DNA of 64,000 nucleotides from Pseudomonas fluorescens (GTDB taxonomy: Bacteria; Pseudomonadota; Gammaproteobacteria; Pseudomonadales; Pseudomonadaceae). A program made the translations under genes and the position numbers. The notes under the pieces were generated by a model that was given only the letters and a program-made list of their open reading frames with translations, was not told the DNA's origin and did no database searches. Below are positions 8,780 through 17,808 of the stretch, one piece after another; positions within the stretch are counted from its first letter, which is position 1; the number at the start of each line of letters is the position of its first letter. The DNA lies in contig NZ_CP078138.1 in the NCBI RefSeq assembly GCF_019212185.1, positions 540,501 through 604,500 of the forward strand, given 5' to 3'.

Positions 8780-10672
8780 TCAGATCCTGAAACTCCCCAC
8801 CAACTGCTTCAACCGCGCCGCCTGTTGCTCAAGGTCGGCACACGCACGCAGGGTCGCCTGCAGGTTTTCCACCCCTTCCTGATTCAGCGTGTTGATCTCG
8901 GTAATGTCGACATTGATCGACTCGACCACGGCGGTCTGTTCTTCGGTGGCGGTGGCCACTGACTGGTTCATGCCGTCGATTTCGCCGATGCGCTGGGTCA
9001 CACTGCCCAGCCGTGCGCCGGCCTGATTAGCGATGCCGACACTGTTTTCGCTCTGCCGCTGACTGTCGGTCATGATGCTCACCGCCGCGCTGGCGCCAAC
9101 CTGCAGTTCCTCAATCATTGTCTGCACTTGCTGCGCCGAGTCCTGGGTGCGGTGGGCGAGGTTGCGCACTTCGTCGGCGACTACCGCGAAACCACGCCCG
9201 GCCTCACCGGCACGCGCGGCTTCGATGGCGGCGTTAAGCGCCAGCAGGTTGGTTTGCTGGGAGATGCTGGTGATCACCTCGAGGATCTGCCCGATGTTCA
9301 CCGTGTTGCTGTTCAGGGTCTCGATGTTGCCGCAGGAATCGCTGATCTGTGCCGACAGTTGCTGCATCGCCGCGATGGTTCTATCCACCACCTGCTGACC
9401 TTCCTCAGCCAGGCCGCGCGCGTCGCTGGAATGCTGCGAGGCGAGGGCAGCGTTCTGCGCAATTTCCTGGGCGGCAGCGCCCAGTTCATTGATCGCTGCC
9501 GCGACGCTGCTGGTGCGCGAGGCTTGCTGGTCAGAGTTGAACATCGACGAGTTGGAGGCGCTGACCACCCGCAGGGCCACTTCGTTGACCTGTCCGGTGG
9601 CCGAGGACACTTCGCGGATTGAGTTATGGATGCGCTCAACGAAACGGTTGAAGGACAGCCCCAGGGTGCCGAATTCATCGTGGCCGTGAATCCTCAGGCG
9701 CTTGGTCAGGTCACCTTCGCCTTCGGCGATGTCGTGCATGGCCCTGCCCATGTCCAGCAGCGGCTGCATTAATACCCGGATCAACATGCCCAGCAGGCTG
9801 ATGATGATCACCACGGCAATCAGCATGGCAACGATCGCCGAGGTGCGGAACTCGCTGAGCATTGAGAATGCCGTGTCCTGATCGAGCACCAGGGCTACGT
9901 ACCAATTAGCCGACGGCACGCCGTTGACCGGGGTGAAGGAGATGAATTGGCGGCGGCCATCCACCGTGACTTCCTGCAGACCGGCCCGCACCTGCGGCGT
10001 GTTGCCGGGGTAGGCATCGCCCAGGGACTTGAGGACCAGTTTGCTCTCGGGATGGATCAGGATCTTGCCGTCACCGCTGACGATGAACGCATGGCCGTGG
10101 CCGTCGAAGTCCAGCGAGTTGATGATCGAACTGACGCTGCCCAGATCGATGTCGGCACCGGCGACACCGATCATCTGGTTCTGCCGCTGCACCGGGGTGG
10201 CCACGGTGATCACCAGCTTGCCCGACGAAGCGGCGACATAGGGTTCGGTGACAATGCTCTGCTGGGCAGCGTTGGCCGCCTTGTACCAGCCACGGCTACG
10301 GGGGTCGTAATCGGCTGCGCGATTGCCGGCCGGCACCGAGTACATCACGCCGTCGGCACCGCCGAAGTAGCTCAGTTGAAAGTTACGGGTGTACACCGGC
10401 AAGCCAACCGCGCGCTGCAGGGTAGTGGTGCCAGGGCCGTCGGCGGCTACTTGCTGCGCCAGCGATTGCAGCAGTTGAATGCGGCTTTCCAGCCAGGTCT
10501 GGATGTTGCTGGTGGTCAGGCTGCCGAGTTCCTGCATCGAGGCCTCGGTGCTGGTACGCAGGGTCTGGCGCTGGCGGTAGTCGTTGAACAGGATGAAACA
10601 GGCAAATGCGACGGCCACCACCAGGGCAGCAGCGAGCAGGATCTTGTGGCTGAATTTCATGTTTCTGGTCAT
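8780..10672 (-). CDS. Methyl-accepting chemotaxis protein, dCache amino-acid type (PctA-like)
   Basis: Inner-membrane chemoreceptor of 630 residues. Order: TM1 (about 10-30), periplasmic double-Cache domain (about 35-275), TM2 (about 280-302), HAMP, then the signalling domain with hairpin tip [20 protein letters not shown]. The Cache domain contains YDPRSRGWY (R127, W129, Y130) and AGAD (D174), the residues that bind the amino and carboxyl groups of amino acids in P. aeruginosa PctA, so an L-amino-acid ligand is strongly suggested. The start [15 protein letters not shown] aligns with the PctA N-terminus; ATG at 10660 is an alternative. No C-terminal NWETF-type CheR/CheB tether is present; the protein ends VGSFRI. 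It faces away from the lipoprotein genes and is probably a single-gene unit. Confidence 0.93.
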   Translation of the reverse strand: MTRNMKFSHKILLAAALVVAVAFACFILFNDYRQRQTLRTSTEASMQELGSLTTSNIQTWLESRIQLLQSLAQQVAADGPGTTTLQRAVGLPVYTRNFQLSYFGGADGVMYSVPAGNRAADYDPRSRGWYKAANAAQQSIVTEPYVAASSGKLVITVATPVQRQNQMIGVAGADIDLGSVSSIINSLDFDGHGHAFIVSGDGKILIHPESKLVLKSLGDAYPGNTPQVRAGLQEVTVDGRRQFISFTPVNGVPSANWYVALVLDQDTAFSMLSEFRTSAIVAMLIAVVIIISLLGMLIRVLMQPLLDMGRAMHDIAEGEGDLTKRLRIHGHDEFGTLGLSFNRFVERIHNSIREVSSATGQVNEVALRVVSASNSSMFNSDQQASRTSSVAAAINELGAAAQEIAQNAALASQHSSDARGLAEEGQQVVDRTIAAMQQLSAQISDSCGNIETLNSNTVNIGQILEVITSISQQTNLLALNAAIEAARAGEAGRGFAVVADEVRNLAHRTQDSAQQVQTMIEELQVGASAAVSIMTDSQRQSENSVGIANQAGARLGSVTQRIGEIDGMNQSVATATEEQTAVVESINVDITEINTLNQEGVENLQATLRACADLEQQAARLKQLVGSFRI

Positions 10673-10951
10673 TAAAGGAGCTACCGCGGGAGGACTGATC
10701 AACGAGAGGGCGACACAGGGTCACAGCTGGCTTGACGCAGCTTCTATGTCGACAGCGCGGCGCCAAAGATTAGGCGGCTTTTGCGAATTTCGACGAAATG
10801 CCGATTACTCGCAAAAAGTCGCTGATTTGCCGGGGAAATGCCGATTTGACCGTTCAAGAAATTCCCGCAGGGGCTGGGAACCAGATGGGGGTTTTCTCTT
10901 CTAAGCTTCTGGTTGGCAGCCATGCCAGCGTTTCTTTCCAGGAGTTTCACC

Positions 10952-11206
10952 ATGTCGCTGCGATCTATCGCCTTGCTTTCGTTTTGCGTGCTGTTGGTCG
11001 CGTGCAGCAAGGTCAACCAGGAAAACTACTCGAAATTGTCGACGGGCATGCCCAAGGCCGACGTGGAAAACCTGCTCGGCAAACCAGCCGATTGTTCCGG
11101 CGCACTGGGCATGTCCAGCTGCACCTGGGGCGACAAGAACAGCTTTATCAGCGTGCAGTACGCCGGTGACAAAGTGCTGATGTTTTCCGGGCAAGGCCTG
11201 AAGTAA
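10952..11206 (+). CDS. Small outer-membrane-type lipoprotein (SmpA/DUF3862-like)
   Basis: 84 residues from ATG 10952, which has CCAGGAG just upstream; the frame is open further upstream but without a better start. A lipoprotein signal ends in LLVAC, and the mature part starts CSKVNQENYSKLSTGM. The motif of a Tyr-x-x-Ile/Leu-x-x-Gly-Met helix followed by a conserved cysteine pair and short beta strands resembles the BamE/SmpA-like fold seen in DUF3862 proteins. A lipocalin lipoprotein gene follows 31 bases later, so the two may be co-transcribed. The function is unknown. Confidence 0.82.
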   Translation: MSLRSIALLSFCVLLVACSKVNQENYSKLSTGMPKADVENLLGKPADCSGALGMSSCTWGDKNSFISVQYAGDKVLMFSGQGLK

Positions 11207-11237
11207 TCCGGGGCTACGCGCCCTCGGGAGAAGAATA

Positions 11238-11807
11238 ATGATGCGGTTTGTAATAGCTATTTTTGCCAGCCTGATCTTGGCTGGCTGCGCCACCCATGGC
11301 GATGATTCGCTGGCGCCGAAAACGGCCGGCGAGGTCAATCTCAAGCGTTATCAGGGCAAGTGGTACGAACTGGCGCGCATGCCGATGTACTTCCAGCGCA
11401 ACTGCGCGCAGTCCGAAGCCCATTACTCACTCAAGCCCAACGGTGAGATCGATGTGCTGAACCGCTGCCTGACCGCCGAATGGAAGTGGGAAGAAGCCCG
11501 CGGCACGGCCGTCGCGCAGGTACCGGGCAAGACTGACAAGCTTTGGGTTAATTTCGACAACTGGTTTACCCGCCTGCTGCCGGGCGTGGTCAAGGGCGAC
11601 TACTGGGTGCTGTACGTCAGCGACGACTACCAGACCGCGATTGTCGGCAACCCCAATCGACGCTACCTCTGGCTGCTGTCGCGCAAGCCGGAAGTCAACG
11701 CCGATACTCGTGAAGAATTGCTCAGCCGCGCCCGTCAGCAAGGCTACGACACCACCCGCCTGATCTGGCGTGTGTCGGACACACGCATGGCGCAGACCTC
11801 GAAGTAA
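11238..11807 (+). CDS. blc: Outer-membrane lipocalin lipoprotein Blc-like
   Basis: 189 residues: a lipoprotein signal peptide with lipobox LAGC, then a complete bacterial lipocalin domain. The lipocalin fingerprint GKWYELARMPMYFQRNC is clear at about residues 38-55, followed by YSLKPNGEIDVLNRC and a C-terminal DYWVLYVSDDYQTAIVGNP strand pair with the RRYLWLLSR motif. Blc binds fatty acids or lysophospholipids and is thought to help maintain or repair membranes (family knowledge). The start has a GGGAGAAG site; ATG at 11241 is equally possible. Confidence 0.93.
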   Translation: MMRFVIAIFASLILAGCATHGDDSLAPKTAGEVNLKRYQGKWYELARMPMYFQRNCAQSEAHYSLKPNGEIDVLNRCLTAEWKWEEARGTAVAQVPGKTDKLWVNFDNWFTRLLPGVVKGDYWVLYVSDDYQTAIVGNPNRRYLWLLSRKPEVNADTREELLSRARQQGYDTTRLIWRVSDTRMAQTSK

Positions 11808-11814
11808 GGCTGCC

Positions 11815-11836
11815 GCGAGGGAGCCTGCTCCCTCGC
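11815..11836. terminator. REP-like hairpin between convergent blc and hutF
   Basis: Perfect 10-bp stem GCGAGGGAGC / GCTCCCTCGC with a 2-base spacer, eight bases after blc and 17 bases before the hutF stop. It is a variant REP core and may end or protect both convergent transcripts; there is no strong U-run. Confidence 0.5.
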
Positions 11837-11852
11837 CACAACCCCGGGCATT

Positions 11853-13217
11853 TCAGCCGAGCAAATCGCGCAGCACCTGGGTGAAGGCGCGATTACTTTC
11901 CTCTTCGCCGGCATGCTGCCCGCCGCGTACCACCCACTTGCCGTTGACCAGCACATCACGAACCTGGCGATCGCCGCCAGCAAACAGCCAACGATTAAGA
12001 ATCCCGTCACCGCTCGCGGTCGCCAGGTAGGGGTCGTTGCCGTCGAGCACCAGCCAGTCGGCGCGCTTGCCGACTTCCAGGGCGCCAATCGGTTGCCCCA
12101 GGGCCTGTGCGCCACCGTCGAGGGCCGCGTCGTACAGGGTGCGGCCGACCATCGGTTGCTCGGCGCCATACAGGCGATTACGCCGCTGGTCGCGCAGGCG
12201 CTGGCCGTATTCCAGCCACCGCAGCTCTTCCACCACGCTCAGCGACACGTGACTGTCGGAACCAATGCCCATGCGCCCGCCCTGGGCGAGGAAGTCCACG
12301 GCCGGGAAGATGCCGTCGCCGAGGTTGGCTTCGGTGGTCAAGCACAGGCCGGCGATGGCCCGACTTTTCGCCATCAGGCTGACTTCCTCGGCGTTGGCGT
12401 GGGTCGCGTGGACCAGGCACCAGCGCTGATCGACCTCGGTGTTTTCATACAGCCATTGCAGCGGACGACGGCCACTCCAGGCCAGGCAGTCGTCGACTTC
12501 CTTCTGCTGTTCGGCGATGTGAATGTGCACCGGGCACTGCTTGTCGCTGGCCGCCAATACCTCGTTGAGTTGTTGCGGAGTGACCGCGCGCAACGAGTGG
12601 AAACACAGGCCCAGGCTTTGCGCCGGCTGCTTCGCCAGGATCGGCTGTAGGCGGGCTTGCAGGTCGAGGTAGTTTTGCGTGCTGTTGATAAAGCGCCGCT
12701 GGCCGTCGTTTGGCGCCAGGCCACCGAAACCGGAATGGCTGTAGAGCACCGGCAGCAGGGTCAAACCGATGCTGGCGGCGCTGGCGGCCTGGCTGATCTG
12801 CAACGACAGCTCGGCCGGGTCGGCGTAGGGCTGGCCGTTGTGGTCGTGGTGCACGTAATGGAATTCAGCGACCGAGGTGTAGCCGGCCTTAAGCATCTCG
12901 ATGTACAGCTGGCGGGCAATGATGCCCAGCTGTTGCGGGCTGATTTTTCCGACGAGGCGATACATCAGGTCGCGCCAGGTCCAGAAACTGTCGTTCGGAT
13001 TACCGGCCACTTCCGCCAGCCCGGCCATGGCCCGCTGGAACGCATGGGAGTGCAGGTTGGGCATGCCCGGCAACACCGGCCCGCTCAAGCGTTCGGCGCC
13101 CTCGGCGCTGGCATCGGCCTGGATGTGGGTCAGCAGGCCATCGGCGCCGACCTCAAGACGTACATGGTTGGCCCATCCGTTAGGCAGTAGCGCGCGCTCG
13201 GCAAAGAAGGCGGACAT
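11853..13217 (-). CDS. hutF: Formimidoylglutamate deiminase
   Basis: Amidohydrolase-superfamily enzyme converting N-formimino-L-glutamate to N-formyl-L-glutamate and ammonia, the branch used with HutG in pseudomonads. 454 residues from MSAFFAERALLPNGW; the frame runs five codons further but this is the family start. Zn ligands are visible in LHSHAF (H56, H58), then HIAEQ, a later HATH segment and SDSHVS near the C-terminus. It is transcribed divergently from hutC across a 106-base region that holds a HutC-like operator, so HutC probably controls both directions. Confidence 0.96.
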   Translation of the reverse strand: MSAFFAERALLPNGWANHVRLEVGADGLLTHIQADASAEGAERLSGPVLPGMPNLHSHAFQRAMAGLAEVAGNPNDSFWTWRDLMYRLVGKISPQQLGIIARQLYIEMLKAGYTSVAEFHYVHHDHNGQPYADPAELSLQISQAASAASIGLTLLPVLYSHSGFGGLAPNDGQRRFINSTQNYLDLQARLQPILAKQPAQSLGLCFHSLRAVTPQQLNEVLAASDKQCPVHIHIAEQQKEVDDCLAWSGRRPLQWLYENTEVDQRWCLVHATHANAEEVSLMAKSRAIAGLCLTTEANLGDGIFPAVDFLAQGGRMGIGSDSHVSLSVVEELRWLEYGQRLRDQRRNRLYGAEQPMVGRTLYDAALDGGAQALGQPIGALEVGKRADWLVLDGNDPYLATASGDGILNRWLFAGGDRQVRDVLVNGKWVVRGGQHAGEEESNRAFTQVLRDLLG

Positions 13218-13243
13218 CGTTCGGCACCCCATCGTGTGTTATT

Positions 13244-13261
13244 TGTATATACATATACAGA
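13244..13261. promoter_or_regulatory. Putative HutC operator in hutF/hutC intergenic region
   Basis: TTGTATATACATATACAG is a near-palindrome (TTGTATAT versus CTGTATAT on the other strand) and resembles the canonical HutC site CTTGTATGTACAAG found upstream of hutU in this window. It lies between the divergent hutF and hutC starts, fitting HutC control of hutF and autoregulation. Confidence 0.65.
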
Positions 13262-13323
13262 CGTTTGCCTGCCCGGTAAACTCCGGCAAGCTAGCAACCT
13301 TTATCCCTCAACAAGGATTTCCC

Positions 13324-14073
13324 GTGCCGACTCCGCCTGCCAACACGCCGCTGAGTGCCAACCTGGGCGACAGTCCGGCGCCCTTGTATGCCCGCGTCAA
13401 ACAGATGATCACCCAGCAGATTGACAGTGGAAACTGGCCGCCGCACTACCGCGTGCCGTCGGAAAGCGAGCTGGTCAGCCAGTTGGGTTTCAGCCGCATG
13501 ACCATCAACCGCGCCTTGCGCGAGATGACCGCGGACGGCCTGTTGGTGCGCATGCAGGGCGTCGGCACCTTCGTTGCCGAACCGAAAAGCCAATCGGCTC
13601 TGTTTGAAGTGCATAACATTGCCGACGAAATCGCTTCACGCGGTCATCGCCACACCTGCCAGGTGATCACCCTGGAAGAAGAGGCCGCCGGCTCCGAGCG
13701 CGCACTGGCGCTGGACATGCGCGAAGGGCAAAAGGTTTTCCACTCGCTGATCGTGCATTACGAGAACGATATTCCGGTGCAAATCGAAGACCGTTTCGTC
13801 AACGCGCTGGTCGCGCCGGAGTACCTCAAGCAGGACTTCACCGTGCAAACGCCCTACGCCTATCTGAACCAGGTAGCGCCGTTGACCGAAGGCGAGCACG
13901 TGGTCGAGGCGATCCTCGCCGAGTCGAGCGAATGCAAGCTGCTGCAGATCGAAAAAGGCGAGCCTTGCCTGTTGATTCGCCGGCGCACCTGGTCGGGTCG
14001 CCAGCCAGTGACCGCCGCTCGTCTGATTCACCCCGGTTCCCGTCATCGCCTGGAAGGGCGCTTTCACAAGTAG
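13324..14073 (+). CDS. hutC: Histidine utilization repressor, GntR/HutC family
   Basis: Transcriptional repressor released by urocanate (family knowledge). 249 residues from the GTG at 13324, preceded by AAGGA at good spacing; the open frame continues far upstream through hutF antisense, which is not real coding. The N-terminal winged helix-turn-helix (about 20-85) includes YRVPSESELVSQLGFSRMTINRALREM. The C-terminal UTRA ligand domain runs from about residue 105 to 240, with GQKVFHSLIVHYENDIPVQIEDRFV and the terminal LIRRRTW segment. hutD follows after 14 bases, so hutCD form an operon. Confidence 0.96.
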   Translation: MPTPPANTPLSANLGDSPAPLYARVKQMITQQIDSGNWPPHYRVPSESELVSQLGFSRMTINRALREMTADGLLVRMQGVGTFVAEPKSQSALFEVHNIADEIASRGHRHTCQVITLEEEAAGSERALALDMREGQKVFHSLIVHYENDIPVQIEDRFVNALVAPEYLKQDFTVQTPYAYLNQVAPLTEGEHVVEAILAESSECKLLQIEKGEPCLLIRRRTWSGRQPVTAARLIHPGSRHRLEGRFHK

Positions 14074-14087
14074 AACAAGAGGCAACC

Positions 14088-14660
14088 ATGAGTCAGTTGA
14101 AAGTCTTGCGTGCGGTCGACTATCCGCGCATGCCGTGGAAAAACGGCGGCGGCAGCACCGAAGAAATCACTCGCGATGCCGGCACCGGGCTGGATGGCTT
14201 TGGCTGGCGCCTGTCGATTGCCGACATCGGCGAGTCGGGCGGCTTCTCGACCTTTGCCGGCTACCAGCGGGTGATCACCGTGCTGCAAGGCGCGGGCATG
14301 ACCCTGAACGTCGATGGCCAGGCAACGCGACCTTTGCTGCCGCTCGATCCCTTCGCCTTCAGTGGCGAGAGCCAGGTGTCCTGCACCTTGCTGGGCGGGG
14401 CGATTCGCGACTTCAACCTGATTTATGCGCCCCAGCGCTACCGTGCGCGGTTGCAGTGGTTGGCGGGCGAGCAACGGTTTTTCAGTTCGGCCAGTACGCT
14501 TTTGATATTCAGTGTGAGTGATCAGTTGGAAATTACGCTGGGCACTGAAACAACGCAGTGCCTCGGGCGTTATGACTGCCTTCACTTTGAGCATGATGGC
14601 GGTCTTCTGAACGTTTCTTCGAGCGGATCATGCTGCGTGATTGATTTGACTGCTCGTTGA
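14088..14660 (+). CDS. hutD: HutD family protein
   Basis: 190-residue cupin-like HutD protein starting at ATG 14088, 14 bases after hutC, with an AAGAGGC site. Characteristic segments are MPWKNGGGSTEEI, DGFGWRLSIADIGESGGFSTFAGYQR and the later DFNLIY motif. HutD is reported to moderate hut expression or metabolite level in P. fluorescens and is probably a ligand-binding protein without known catalysis. The C-terminal third has more AT-rich codons. It is followed by a convergent RHS gene rather than by hutU. Confidence 0.93.
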   Translation: MSQLKVLRAVDYPRMPWKNGGGSTEEITRDAGTGLDGFGWRLSIADIGESGGFSTFAGYQRVITVLQGAGMTLNVDGQATRPLLPLDPFAFSGESQVSCTLLGGAIRDFNLIYAPQRYRARLQWLAGEQRFFSSASTLLIFSVSDQLEITLGTETTQCLGRYDCLHFEHDGGLLNVSSSGSCCVIDLTAR

Positions 14661-14802
14661 CTTGGCTTTGAGCGTCGGATAGGGAGCGGGTTGAGCAACG
14701 CGGCACCCTTCTCGTTTCAAACTCGGCGTCATGGGTTCATGGCGCAGCGTTGCCTTGGTGGGACAACTCCTCTTCGGACTGAATTTATTCTGCTCAAGTT
14801 GG

Positions 14803-15717
14803 TTACAGTGCCTGTCTCACGAAAAGTAGAGTTGCTTTCACTCTCTCGTTTAAGGCGACTTGTTCGAAAACCCTGTCTACATGTCTCAGGGTTGTAATTG
14901 CAGTCTCGGCGATACCGCTGACAATAGGTGCTGCGGCTCTGGCAGTGACAGCCAGTCCCGCAACAACCGTGCCTTGGGCAATTTGGCGTATGGCCAGTGG
15001 TGCTACCGCACGACCGCTGGCTGCTGCTCCCCAGACTCCGGCAGCAACGATCGCCGACGCGGCCGCTGCCTGCGTCCATATCGGGCGTATGGAACTACCC
15101 ATGGCTTTCGCCATAAAGCCGCCGGCTACGGACAAGGTTCCTCCGGCTACCGCTATGGCTTTGGTCGACAGTGCCGCGAATATGGCCCCAATAAAATGCC
15201 CCGTCGGATCCGCGTGATTAACCGGATCCCCCAGACAATACGCATACGGATTCAACCCACCCTTACCAAACGGACTCATGTTGTCCGGGCTGTTGAATCG
15301 CTTCAGTATTGGATTGAATGCGCGGTAACCGTTTCCGAGCAAATAATGGCCGGTCACTGGGTCGCGCCGCTCGCCATTGAACTCAAGCAAGCTGCTGGTA
15401 CCGTGTTCCGCCGGGCGATAGCCGTAGGGCGTGTAATTGAGCAAGTGTGCCTGAGTATCGAGAATGTGCAGGATCGAGCGCTGCCGGTCGGCAAGTAGCA
15501 GGCTGGTGTGCACCGTTGTTGATTGGCGCCGTAGCTGTGCCAGCAGATGATCGGCGTGCTGAATGATTGTGTGACTTTCCTGGCCTCGAATCTCCGTTGT
15601 CAGCTTGCCCTGCGCATAAAACCGCCGAGTGTTCGCCTGCAGTGCGGGCGTCAGGCCGACCAGTTGGTCCAGGGCATCGTAGCGATAAAGGCACAGTGGG
15701 GTGTCAAGCTTGCCCAT
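14803..15717 (-). CDS. Short RHS repeat-associated core protein
   Basis: 304-residue protein with the conserved RHS core but none of the long YD-repeat shell. Residues 1-100 hold YD-like repeats (YRYDALDQLVGLTP). Residues about 105-175 carry the core LEFNGERRDPVTGHYLLGNGYRAFNP, RFNSPDNMSPF and NPYAYCLGDPVNHADPTGH. The rest (about 175-304) is a variable, Ala/Gly/Val-rich tail with two or three hydrophobic stretches. Such short RHS genes are common in fluorescent pseudomonads. The ATG at 15717 has an AGAGGA site, so it looks intact rather than a fragment. No immunity-like gene is adjacent; its 3' side faces hutD. Whether the tail is a toxin is unknown. Codon use is less GC-biased than in the flanking hut genes. 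Confidence 0.85.
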   Translation of the reverse strand: MGKLDTPLCLYRYDALDQLVGLTPALQANTRRFYAQGKLTTEIRGQESHTIIQHADHLLAQLRRQSTTVHTSLLLADRQRSILHILDTQAHLLNYTPYGYRPAEHGTSSLLEFNGERRDPVTGHYLLGNGYRAFNPILKRFNSPDNMSPFGKGGLNPYAYCLGDPVNHADPTGHFIGAIFAALSTKAIAVAGGTLSVAGGFMAKAMGSSIRPIWTQAAAASAIVAAGVWGAAASGRAVAPLAIRQIAQGTVVAGLAVTARAAAPIVSGIAETAITTLRHVDRVFEQVALNERVKATLLFVRQAL

Positions 15718-15859
15718 CGCATCAATCCTCTACATCGGTTAATTTGTATCGTCAGGCTAAAGCAATCAGCTCGGGCCGATAACTATCAGAACTGCTAGAC
15801 GTTAAGCCTTCGCAACCGCAGCACCTGCCTGGGCTGCGCGCTGCGGTTTTGAAGCGGCG

Positions 15860-17497
15860 TTACTGCCGTTCGAGGACGAAGCCTCGAACGGTGACCTCCA
15901 GTTCCGCTGACATCTGCTGCAGGGCATGAATGGTCTTGACCACATCCTGCTGCGCCGTGACATTTTCCTCGACCCGCTGGGCGACTGTTTCCACGTTGCG
16001 CGCAACGTCCTCGCTGGCCTCGCGTTGCTCCTGCAAGGCGTGGGATATCTGCCTGACCGCCTCCAACGAGGCATCCAGCACTGCCTTGACGTCATTCATC
16101 GAACTGCCGGCGTTGTCGATCAATTGTTGACCCTGAAGCACGCGCTCGCGGCCTGCGTTTATGCTGCTGTTGGCCTTGCGCATGCCGCTTTGGATGGCGC
16201 TCACCAGTGCCACGATTTCATCGGTGGAGCGGGTGGTGCGGGTCGCCAGTTCTCGCACTTCTTCGGCCACCACGGCAAAACCACGACCCTGTTCGCCGGC
16301 CCGGGCGGCCTCGATGGCGGCATTGAGGGCCAGCAGATTGGTCTGCTCGGCAATGCTGTGGATCACGTCGACAATCTTTCCGATGGCGTTGGAGTGCAGG
16401 GTCAACTGATCGATTTCGCTTGAGGTCTGGGTCACCAGTTCGGCGATTTGCTGCATCTCGATGATCGAGCGCTCCATGCTGGTGATGCCCAGGGCGGTGA
16501 TCTGCTCGGCCTTTTGCGTGGTGGCCTGGGCCTGGGCGGCGTTGTCGGCGATGTGGGTGATGTTGGCGGACATCTGTTCCGCCGCTGCGGCAATTGATGA
16601 CGCGGCGGCGTTTTGTTCAGCGGCCTGACGCAGGCCCTGTTCGCAGGCCACGCTCAGGTTCAGGGTCGAGGACTCGATGTGCCGCGAAGCCTCGCGGACC
16701 TTGCCGATCATGCCGCGCAGGCTGCGGCGCATGGCTTCGACTGAGTGCATGACCCCGGTGGAAACGGCGCCGTAAGTTGCCGGCTCGCTGAGTTGGCCCT
16801 GGGCAATCTGGGTGCTGATGCTCGCCAGTTCGTGGGGTTCGGCGCCCAGATAGCGGTTCAGGCGGGTGCCAAACAGCAGGGCATAGATGCTGCCCCACAG
16901 CAGGGTCAGTGCCAAAAGTAGCGCCATCAGTTGCACGTAGGTCGCGTAGCGATCCTGGCTGTGGGCGAACTGTTGCTGTGCCTCGTCGAGTTGGGCCTGG
17001 GTCAATTGACTGAACAGCTCGCTCAACGGATCGATCAAGGAATACAACCGGTGGGCGGCGAATTGTTCCAGGCCCGAGCCGGTGCTGGCGTTGTCTTTGA
17101 GTTCTGCCTGCAAGGCTTCAAGCGGTGCATCGGTGGCTTGCATCAGTGGAGTGATCCGCTCGATCAAGAGGAGTTCTGCCTCAATTAAATGGGTTGAGCG
17201 GTAGCGGCGCCAAAGGCTGTTTATTTCGCCCCGCGCCAGTTGTATCTGCTCTGCGGCCTGGCCGGCGCTATAGGCACCGTCGCGTGCTTTATGAATAGCG
17301 TCGACGATTTGCGCCGAATACAGCTCGGATATGCGCTTCAAGTCCTGTAGCGGAATGACGCGGTCCAGGTACACCGTTTCCAGTCCCTGAACCGTGGCGC
17401 GCATGCCGTACAGGCCCATTGCTCCAATGCCCAGCATGCTGCTGAGCAGGAGTGTGGCCAGGAGCAGGAGGTGCGTTCTGACTTTCCACTGTTTCAT
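15860..17497 (-). CDS. Methyl-accepting chemotaxis protein, four-helix-bundle sensor
   Basis: 545 residues. TM1 (about 8-32), a small periplasmic all-helical domain of about 155 residues (4HB-type), TM2 (about 190-212), a HAMP-like region and the cytoplasmic signalling domain with tip [20 protein letters not shown]. The start [11 protein letters not shown] has GAGGA at suitable distance. It lies between an RHS gene and the divergent hutU promoter region, so it interrupts what is otherwise one hut cluster. Position suggests, but does not show, a role in sensing histidine, urocanate or a related amine. It lacks a C-terminal CheR pentapeptide, ending [10 protein letters not shown]. Confidence 0.92.
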   Translation of the reverse strand: MKQWKVRTHLLLLATLLLSSMLGIGAMGLYGMRATVQGLETVYLDRVIPLQDLKRISELYSAQIVDAIHKARDGAYSAGQAAEQIQLARGEINSLWRRYRSTHLIEAELLLIERITPLMQATDAPLEALQAELKDNASTGSGLEQFAAHRLYSLIDPLSELFSQLTQAQLDEAQQQFAHSQDRYATYVQLMALLLALTLLWGSIYALLFGTRLNRYLGAEPHELASISTQIAQGQLSEPATYGAVSTGVMHSVEAMRRSLRGMIGKVREASRHIESSTLNLSVACEQGLRQAAEQNAAASSIAAAAEQMSANITHIADNAAQAQATTQKAEQITALGITSMERSIIEMQQIAELVTQTSSEIDQLTLHSNAIGKIVDVIHSIAEQTNLLALNAAIEAARAGEQGRGFAVVAEEVRELATRTTRSTDEIVALVSAIQSGMRKANSSINAGRERVLQGQQLIDNAGSSMNDVKAVLDASLEAVRQISHALQEQREASEDVARNVETVAQRVEENVTAQQDVVKTIHALQQMSAELEVTVRGFVLERQ

Positions 17498-17774
17498 CGG
17501 GTGATCCTCGCGAAGGTAGCGTCAATGGGTATTCGGCGAGGTTCCGGGTTGATGGAGTAGGGCGCTTCTGGGGATGACGTAGGGTGTTTCCTGATTGCTC
17601 TATTGTGTACCCGGCGTGTTACCGAACGCCCCAGATCAGGGCGAAAACAGGCTCAAGTAACAGTCGGTGAGCCGAGTCGCTGGAACCGAGCGAGCAGCGA
17701 TCCGCCGCTCAAACCCTTGCTCCTGTGGCGTTTCAGCCATTTCCAAGATTTTATTGAACGGCTATCCAATAAGT

Positions 17775-17790
17775 TGGCCGCTCGATTGCA
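17775..17790 (+). promoter_or_regulatory. Sigma-54 promoter of hutU
   Basis: TGGCCGCTCGATTGCA matches the -24/-12 consensus TGGCACG-N4-TTGCA at TGGC and at TTGCA, with GG and GC separated by exactly 10 bases. The predicted transcript start (about 17801) falls inside the HutC operator. Sigma-54 dependence of hutU, driven by CbrAB/NtrBC, is established in P. fluorescens. Confidence 0.8.
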
Positions 17791-17794
17791 TATG

Positions 17795-17808
17795 CTTGTA
17801 TGTACAAG
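17795..17808. promoter_or_regulatory. HutC operator of hutU
   Basis: CTTGTATGTACAAG, the canonical Pseudomonas HutC recognition sequence, begins five bases after the -12 element and covers the predicted transcription start, so bound repressor should block open-complex formation or promoter escape. Confidence 0.9.
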
